64,000 bases of DNA from Wolfiporia cocos (taxonomy: Eukaryota; Basidiomycota; Agaricomycetes; Polyporales; Phaeolaceae). Location: positions 1 to 64,000 of the forward strand of contig JACCLO010000052.1 of the NCBI GenBank assembly GCA_029448655.1, written 5' to 3'. Below the pieces are notes generated by a model. The model saw nothing but the letters and a program-made list of their open reading frames with translations. It searched no databases and was not told the origin of the DNA. The position numbers were made by a program, and so were the translations under genes. Below, in pieces: positions 57,443 to 64,000 of this stretch. Numbering within the stretch: the stretch's first letter is position 1; every line of letters starts with the position of its first letter.

Positions 57443-58148
57443 TGTTACGGCTTATTTTAATTTTTCGAATATCGACAGAACTCACCACGGGCGAATACGA
57501 TACAGGGACTGTTGCGCAACCAACCCCCTGGCTACTCGTGACTCTACTGGGCGTATCCCCAGTTTGTACTAGCATGTAGGGCGCGTTTCACCTTTGGCAG
57601 ATCCAACTCTGCCACCGTTTCCATCTTTATCATTTCTTAGCTGATAGATGGCGTTCAACCGCCATCATTCCTATCTCTCGTCTCGGATATATCACTCCAT
57701 ACTTATCAACGTTTGGTACTATAGCGTAGATAGTAGCGGTGACATCTGGGACGGACTTGACCCCTTAAAACCTAACGTAGTATATAAACTCATGTACTTA
57801 CTGTCGAGGCTCTTCAGCTCGACCTTGTTGTACAAACAAGAAGTCTTATACTGTTCTCAACGTAGGAAACTACGCTCAGTATTTTCTCGCTCGAGCAACC
57901 GAACGACTAAGTCCTCGAAGTGCACATGACTTCTCGGACTTAGGCGAGTCTTATATTCTATCAGACTCGCACTTGAACAGATTATATCCTCTAACGCGTA
58001 TTGGATATTAACCGATATCCTAAGGACTTCACCTTAGGACCTGAAGGCATCTAACGAGTATTTGCCTTGCATACAGCGTACATGCTACGGCAGAAGAACG
58101 ATCTATATTCGCGACTCGAATATACGAACGGGTGTTCGACCCGTAACA
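57443..58148 (+). repeat. Gypsy 3' LTR
   Basis: TGTTACGG...CGTAACA, preceded by the purine-rich AGGATGGGGCTGA. Followed by TSD GGGAG. Confidence 0.93.
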
Positions 58149-58433
58149 GGGAGGGGCTGCTGATCTACTGGTGTCTGCTGCCTGAGAATTGGCACCTGAC
58201 TCAGGGGGATTCTAACAGTACTCCTCCCTCATCGTGGTGCAAGAGGAAAGGGTCTGCATGCAACTATACGTTGAGTCTCACACTGCATGGGCAAGCACGC
58301 GGAGATGACGCTGACAGCTCTTCCATGGCCGTTGAGGACTCTGGTGCGACGGATGTGTCGGCCGAGCGGACGGGTGCGGACCAAGTCAAACGCATCATTA
58401 TCAAGGAGCAGTATTGCTAGACTGTCATGAGCA
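58149..58433 (+). other. Coding-like scrap, unidentified
   Basis: A plus frame with HLTQGDSNSTPPSSWCKRK and DDADSSSMAVEDSGATD ends at TAG near 58418. Origin unknown; possibly a transposon gag-like piece. Confidence 0.25.
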
Positions 58434-58569
58434 TGTCACGACCATGTGCCATAATAGCTTAAGTACTGAGACCCACCGATGCCAACAGAGTTGGCATTGT
58501 GCCCTTTTGGTGCAATGGTTATTGCATTACGGCTGGAGAATTGTATTGGGTCCACACCAGCACGTGATA
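58434..58569 (+). mobile_element. TRIM-type LTR remnant
   Basis: 136 bp TGTCACGAC...CACGTGATA, sharing GCCCTTTTGG and the GTTGGCAT/ATGCCAAC inverted repeat layout with the other TRIM LTRs. No TSD seen. Confidence 0.6.
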
Positions 58570-58572
58570 TAG

Positions 58573-58815
58573 ACCAAATGCATCAATGAAATCGTTCACT
58601 ACATCAAGATCAATGCCTACCTCGAGAAGCACAATATCCCCCACTATGCTTTGGCTAAGATGCTGTACGGCGAGGACCTGGGGGAGACGTCCATTTTCCA
58701 CGTCACCATATCTGCAACAGCCAAGTATATTAAGAATGGACCGCAGAATGAGCGAAGCCACATGCAAATCGTTCTCGACATTGTCAGAGAGCCAACATAT
58801 CCATACAATATATGA
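58573..58815 (+). pseudogene. Unidentified protein fragment
   Basis: Open from 58573 to a TGA at 58813-58815: YIKINAYLEKHNIPHYALA, KMLYGEDLGETSIFHVTIS and SHMQIVLDIVREPTYPYNI. The composition is clearly coding-like. No ATG start because the TRIM LTR abuts it. Family not recognised. Confidence 0.4.
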
Positions 58816-59407
58816 GGAATCATCAACCTGTGGTGACCCGTTAAAACCATGCTTAGAGACATGTGAGCTGGGGTCATGCAATCCATACCGCTGACCACTG
58901 TGGCATATTGCTCGAGATTGTATTTGCATCGTGATACACAAGTTGCAATCATATGACTGCTCGGATCTCAAGCCGGTGTATACCGCCTTTCGATGCAGCA
59001 CACAGCGTCAGATTTCAATGTGCAATATTACAATCTGGCCTTGCAGCTTGTTGCACCATCGAACATCTGCAAGTGTTGCTGCCCATATAATCACGACAAA
59101 GGTACATAATTCAAAACAGGTGCAAGGGAGTCATACATGTCTAATGCAAAAAAAGGAAAGCACGGACCACCGCCAGTGTCTGGATTTAATTTAACTGGGC
59201 TGTGGCTGATCTGATGCCTCCGTATGCGACTTCAGACTGTCTGCATGGTGTCCAGCGCGCAACAATGCATCGCTTGCAAATCACCGAAACCATGATCAGC
59301 CGTAGTATTTTTGGTTGTATGCATTGCTGGTATAGTCACATCGAGAATGGAAACTACATACAAATGTAGCGAGAGAAGGAGGAGTGAAGCATTCTTTGAA
59401 ACAACGA
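58816..59407. other. Spacer, nothing recognised
   Basis: Between the protein fragment and the 3' end of the kinase-like gene; no gene or repeat supported. Confidence 0.3.
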
Positions 59408-62074
59408 TCAGACATGGGTTTCTCGTGGCCACCACGAATCAAGCAGTTCGCGGTCATCCTCAGCTTCAATTGGACCACAGGGCCGACCAGGCCAACCGAT
59501 GGACTCGTTGCGCATCGCAGGGTAGAATACCTGACTGGCTTTGCCCGCCCAATCAAAGTCGACAACCTTGATCTCCGCTTTTTCTTCGTCAACGATCCGC
59601 GCCATGATATTGCTCGACCTAAGGTCGCCGTGTACGAAGCCCTTTTTCTTGAGCAATTTCAGAACATTCTCCAATGATTCCCGTATAGCCTTACGGCACA
59701 GAGGGGTTAAATCACGTAAGAGGTCGTGTAAGCGCTTCCAATCCCCATCCAAGTGGTCCATGATGTAGGCAACAGGAGCACCTTCCAAGCAGACACACCC
59801 ATGGAGGGTAGGCACGAGGCCTTCCTTCGCCAGAAGTCGATGTATGTCTTCGCCATAGGAACCGCTGACAAGCTTGACAACCACAGGTGTCTGCTCCGGC
59901 AACTTCTCCCGTGCAGAGGTCGTCGACAACGTTGCTGTGAACAGCACTCGGTTGTTGAGATCGACGACAAGAGGCTTCTTGAATGTGAGGGTCCCAGTGC
60001 TTGGTTTGTCGGCAGCGGTGTCGGCAGCGGTGTCGGCATACAGCGTGCAGGATGAGTAGATTTGAGGGGTGCCACAAGGGAATGAGGGTGGTTCAGCGGT
60101 TGATGAAGCCAGCCTGTAGGACGACATTAACCTGATCCCACAGTGGCATTATTGTGTTGGGCAACGTACTCCTTCAGCTCCTCTACTCCTTTAGCGAGCG
60201 CATACAGCAACCGTGCGAGCTGATTCTGTCGCTCTTTGGTGACGTCTGGTAGCATACAATACATTGCACTTAGTGGTTCCACTATGTAATCCTCTCCATC
60301 ATAAAAACCGCCCTGCATGGACAGATGGGGTCCTGTGTGATAATCATAAGGGCGCCCAAGAACATGTATGTTTGGTTCAAAGTACATACCCAACAAGCAT
60401 GGGAGAAACATTGGTGCACCCGCCTTCATGCACATCGAAGAGTTTTGACCACAATCGAGTAGTCGTGCGCCACTTGCATGTAGACGTCATAGCCAGTTTC
60501 TGTCACAGATTTGGGACATGCCACTATTTTTCCCGTATTTTTACCTATTTATCTGGTATTTCTACAACCTTGTAGACATTTACGCTGCTAAGCGCCCGTC
60601 TACACGTACACGCAACCAAACAACACGTACACAACGCGGTATACGTCCACTTGTCATAACAACACGTACATAACACGCTTGTACGCGTCAATGACTCAGC
60701 GGACTAACCTCCGGTGTCACGCGCCTTACTCATATCCCGATACCGGGCTATGTCAGTACAATTGGATAAGCGGCCCGCTCGTTATCACATGCCAATGACC
60801 TTACGATTACTCATATCCCGATCCCGGAATATAATAATCACATGCATGGCTTACTAACGTAGCTACAGCCACTTCCACAACATGGACCTACGGTCCAAAC
60901 AAACGATCTTACTGGTGCGGCCATTACCGGCGCACATGGTCTATGGTAGTTTACGACTAAACCATATTAGTTATGTCTGCGCACAGACCACCTTCATGTT
61001 TGGCTCCCTTACCGGTAACCAAACAAAACATGTATATAAGTAGGGCTATCACTGCGGATAAGCCTTAGATTTGTTCTCTGCATTCGCACAGTTACATACC
61101 ATCTCTGCTTGCGCCCACTAGCCTCCTCACCAACCTTCTGCAACATCTTCAAGTCGTCTATAAGGTTATAGTGTGAGTCCCACAGTCTAGTCTGTGTCAG
61201 TTTCGCCCGCCTCACGCTTGTCCTCACGCAGGCAAACTGGGAAGATCTCCTCCTCGTCCATGAACAACGTTGCATCCGGTTTGCATACGGCACGGTCGAG
61301 TTTGGGAAAAAATTTGTGGTTGAGCCTAAAGTTAGGGAGCAGTCCTTGAACACATTCGTTAAATTTCGCTGTGCGTGCGTTCTCATCGTCGAACGGGTTT
61401 CCCATCTCGTTGCACAATAAGGCGGCAGCACGGATGGAGGCAACCGCGATAGGGTCATCGGTGGCTGAAGAAAGGTCTGTGCCAAGTCGAATTCGGAAAA
61501 GACGAAAGACATCGTGGAGCGTGCATATCGGCACACCGCTCTTTTCAACGGGACGCATACATAAGATGGCTGCGCGGGTTCTTTGTACGTCTGCCCACAC
61601 GTCCGTCTTGGCAAATTCTGATGGTGCAGGGAGGGAGTTGAGCAGTACCCTGAAATAAAAGGCAAGGTTCGCATATTGTGTATTCAAATCATTCAGTTGT
61701 AACTCTTTTGAGTGCATGTCAGCTTGGGACTAGGGACGTCAGGAATAGATAGCAAGCCTACTTGCCATATCTGGGTAATCATCTGGGATGTTGATATGTA
61801 CTTCCAAGTACTGCATTTCACCCAACTCCTTCTCTCCAGGAGCAGAAGCTGCACTGACCACAAGTCCCATAATACTCATAGCGAGCTTAGCACCAACTGT
61901 ACCAAGACCCTCCTCCTGCAGAAGCGGCAATATCTCTTTTTTTACATGTTCAATCAAGCGGTTGACCTTTTTGGCTGCCTCCTCGACTAAGCTCTTTAGA
62001 GTTTTGTATTGAGGACGCGGCTTCTTGCGTGGTGATGATGGGGTGTCACTGGGACGTTTCAAACCCGATGACAT
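59408..62074 (-). pseudogene. Fungal kinase-like gene split by a solo LTR
   Basis: Basidiomycete-expanded kinase-like family with a long N-terminal region. Exon 1 starts at ATG 62074 (MSSGLKRPSDTPSSPRKKP, a basic nuclear-type patch), runs through EEAAKKVNRLIEHVKKEIL and ends at a GTAGGC donor near 61760. A short intron leads to MHSKELQLNDLNTQYANLA, PNFRLNHKFFPKLDRAVCK and FPVCLREDKREAGE. Here the LTR 60501-61199 interrupts. On its far side the gene resumes ETGYDVYMQVAHDYS, GAPMFLPCLLGMYF, GGFYDGEDYIVEPLSAMYC. A 1-nt shift near 60130 precedes the kinase domain: VVVKL (ATP-binding Lys), catalytic loop HGDLRSSN and metal site VVDFDWAG. The stop is at 59408. Two lesions (LTR and frameshift) make it a pseudogene here. 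Confidence 0.75.
60501..61199 (+). mobile_element. Solo LTR in kinase-like gene, TSD GTTTC
   Basis: 699 bp from TGTCACAGATTT to CTGTGTCA, with GTTTC at 60496-60500 and 61200-61204. U3 palindrome at about 60920-60931, TATA-like CATGTATATAAGTAGGG at about 61030, start hairpin 61045-61065. Confidence 0.95.
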
Positions 62075-63325
62075 GACACCGTGCTTGGGCTTGGGAGGGG
62101 GAGGGCTGTGGTGGTGGCAGTCAATAGGAGAGATGCGAGTCTACCTATCAGTAAGCAAGAGTCACCACGCTGCACTGGACGGCAACCAGTGCTCCGGTGA
62201 CCATATATGCATGGTGTCCAGGGTCCCATGCTGACAAACCAGTGTGCCGACTCGCGGCATCGGTGGCGCTGGGCGTTTACGATCCATATTAATCCCTTCC
62301 AATTCACGGCAAGCTAGTACGCGATCACGAAGTCGACTCTCACTCGCACTCAGAGTGAGAAGTCCGTTCATCTCGCGATCCCCGTCACCCAAATGCATCT
62401 GCACTAGCGAGGCACTTGTTCGCAAGGCACAGTGAGACACCACGCCCGTTCATCTCGCAATGATCGTCTAGGCTCGTGAACCCTTCGTGAATGGTGCACC
62501 TAGCAAGTCCCCTTCACGCTTTCATGTGTGCTGCGCACAGGCACCATTCTGATGCAGTTCCAGCCCACATAATGGCGGAGGTCGATAGCAAATCGGCTCA
62601 CCAATGCGTGCTTTGATGCGTGCACAGCTGTGCTCATAGCCGATTTTATTGAGAAGTAAACCTAATCTTTCCGTGCCAAGAGACCCGCCGCAATGCCGTG
62701 AAACAATGTCTCAGGCTGTCGCCGTCATTGGATATAAACTTATGTTACGGGTGTCAGAGAGCGTGTTCGGCAATGATGGAAGAAGTAACCATTCAACGAG
62801 AGTGTGGAAAATGGAAGATAGTGTGGCGCGCGGGATGGGAAGAGAAGGGTGCCACACCGGCGAGGAGTGGCCGCGCCCCAACAGTGGTCGAGATGAGCCC
62901 GATGGATGCATAACACAAGGTGCTCTGTATCGAGACGGTATGAACAAAGGAAGCTGGGTAGCGAGGTGTCACGGCGAATACTTTAGCTTCCTCATGCTGC
63001 GTTGGAATGCTAGGTGGTTTTGCACGGGGTTATTGGCATACCATTGTTAGAACAACAAGTTATTTGAGTATCGAATGCCGGATGACGGTAGTTAGGTGAG
63101 AGTTACATGCATTGCACATATCACCTTCCGCTTGCAATGGTCATGTAAACTAACACTATCCCTTCTGAGGCGTGCGTGGACCGATCGCTTGTATACAGCT
63201 GTGTCTTGTTTCCTGTTTCATGCTACAGCTGCATGTGATGATCAACATGCAATGATTTGTACTAGAGCGTTTGTGATATCGAGCGAACTCACCGCGTTCT
63301 CTACTATAACATGGTTGTATTCCTT
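62075..63325. other. Intergenic, nothing recognised
   Basis: About 1.25 kb upstream of the kinase-like gene and downstream of the gene at the right edge. Frames up to 133 codons (62649-63050, plus strand) have no recognisable motif. Confidence 0.3.
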
Positions 63326-63951
63326 TCACTGTCTCAGGCTCGCGGGAATTTCCACTAGGACCACCGGCATCCTTCCAACGAGTGTTGTACGATCGATGCT
63401 CTTTATCGTCTCTTCTATTTTGCAGCATATCCCTTCATTTGCGCGAAGCAACTCTTCCAAACTGTCAATGACAGCACGCCCAGAGGACGCATATTCGGCC
63501 TCGAGGTCGATAAGGCGGTTGAAGTGGGCGACACTGCAGTGGCCGTTCACAGGGATCAGCAGGTCCGCAAGAATGCGAAGTATGTATGGGCAGTCAGCAC
63601 ACACCTATCCGCACGCATGTGCATAGGATCCTGCGCTGCCTCCCGGAGGATTGCACTCCGATCAATGTGCACTTCTTCACGTACGCTGTCAAAGCGATCC
63701 GTGATCTTGCCGAAAATAGCCTGCGAGGGTCGAGCACATACTCAGCATACCGCAATATCCTTAGCAGCTTCTACGGCACCTGATGCAACTCCCGCAGAAC
63801 ATCTTCGATGTCTTGGACATTTGCAGTGGCTTCCTTGCACCGCGAGCGGTTCCCAGCACCCGTTATATTTGTTTTCCGGAATGAGCCACGTTCACGTCGC
63901 CCTATGAAAGGCTCGTGTTCAATATCCTGCAGCAGCAGTCCCAGTGACACT
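63326..63951 (-). CDS. Unrecognised gene, 3' part, runs off the right edge
   Basis: Minus strand. An acceptor GTTGTAG just left of 63955 opens an exon with LGLLLQDIEHEPFIGRRER, CKEATANVQDIEDVLRELH and SGAVEAAKDIA. A GT-AG intron (about 63750-63720) leads to AIFGKITDRFDSVREEVHI. After another probable intron the last exon reads YILRILADLLIPVNG, HFNRLIDLEAEYASSGRAV, IEETIKSIDRTTLVGRMP and ends at TGA 63326. Mostly helical with heptad spacing, possibly coiled coil. No family assigned. The start lies beyond the window. Confidence 0.5.
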
Positions 63952-64000
63952 ACAACCAAAAGTCAGAAGTGCGCCGTTGTATCTATGGATAAGTTTACCA

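Larger units (their letters stand above)
49673..58148 (+). mobile_element. Full-length Ty3/Gypsy with dUTPase in pol, TSD GGGAG
   Basis: 8476 bp. LTRs are 49673-50380 (708 bp) and 57443-58148 (706 bp), TGTTACGG...TAACA, with GGGAG at 49668-49672 and 58149-58153. Order: gag, protease, dUTPase, RT, RNase H, integrase, chromodomain, extra 3' frames. These LTRs are unrelated to the TGTCAC families elsewhere in the window. The LTRs differ by scattered substitutions and 1-bp indels, and pol has a nonsense codon and frameshifts near its 3' end, so this copy is probably dead. Confidence 0.95.

Noticed and set aside
61009..61674. 221-codon minus-strand frame across the solo LTR edge
   Set aside because: It is the wrong frame of the kinase-like gene extended by LTR sequence.

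Overview
This window looks like genomic DNA of a filamentous basidiomycete, probably an Agaricomycete. The evidence is multi-exon genes with GT-AG introns of about 50-60 nt, basidiomycete-style gene content (an expanded kinase-like family, an NRPS-like adenylating enzyme, an HpcH/HpaI aldolase) and dense Ty3/Gypsy elements. The species is not identifiable from what I can read. Everything was read by eye from the bases; no search or alignment was run.

Layout. 1-17.9 kb is a gene region. An unrecognised minus-strand gene remnant (about 1005-3060) lies head-to-head with a complete-looking meiotic MutS homologue MSH4 (3211-7126, about twenty introns). It is followed by a broken zinc-ribbon gene, a small two-exon minus-strand gene with a possible nuclear localisation signal, a Lunapark zinc-ribbon remnant, an adenylation domain that stops before any carrier or reductase domain, a minus-strand coding fragment and a decayed HpcH/HpaI aldolase.

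18-58 kb is a transposon graveyard. It contains at least eleven solo LTRs with 5-bp target-site duplications (TSDs), several nested in one another. It also holds a MULE transposase relic (about 24.1-26.9 kb), a minus-strand Gypsy element (about 29.7-44.3 kb) broken by three LTR insertions, a complete non-coding LTR retrotransposon (LARD, 34479-40540, TSD CGGGT), a TRIM with identical LTRs (42840-43759), three copies of a hAT-like MITE with 8-bp TSDs, and a full-length plus-strand Gypsy (49673-58148, TSD GGGAG) whose pol carries a dUTPase domain between protease and RT.

58-64 kb returns to genes: a minus-strand kinase-like gene (59408-62074) cut in two by a solo LTR, and the 3' part of an unrecognised gene at the right edge.

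How it fits together. The LARD, the TRIM and the minus-strand Gypsy share LTR termini (TGTCAC at the 5' end) and a near-identical polypurine tract ending GGGGGTAA, so the non-coding elements are probably mobilised by that Gypsy lineage. Across more than a dozen LTRs the predicted transcription start carries a short hairpin whose stem sequence changes while pairing is kept and whose loop (TTAC in sense) is constant. The LARD interior has two further sets of hairpins with compensatory stem changes. These structured-RNA signals, and the two different positions of dUTPase domains in two Gypsy lineages, are the most unusual content. Several host genes (kinase-like, zinc-cluster) are otherwise readable across the LTR that splits them, so their inactivation is datable to those insertions.
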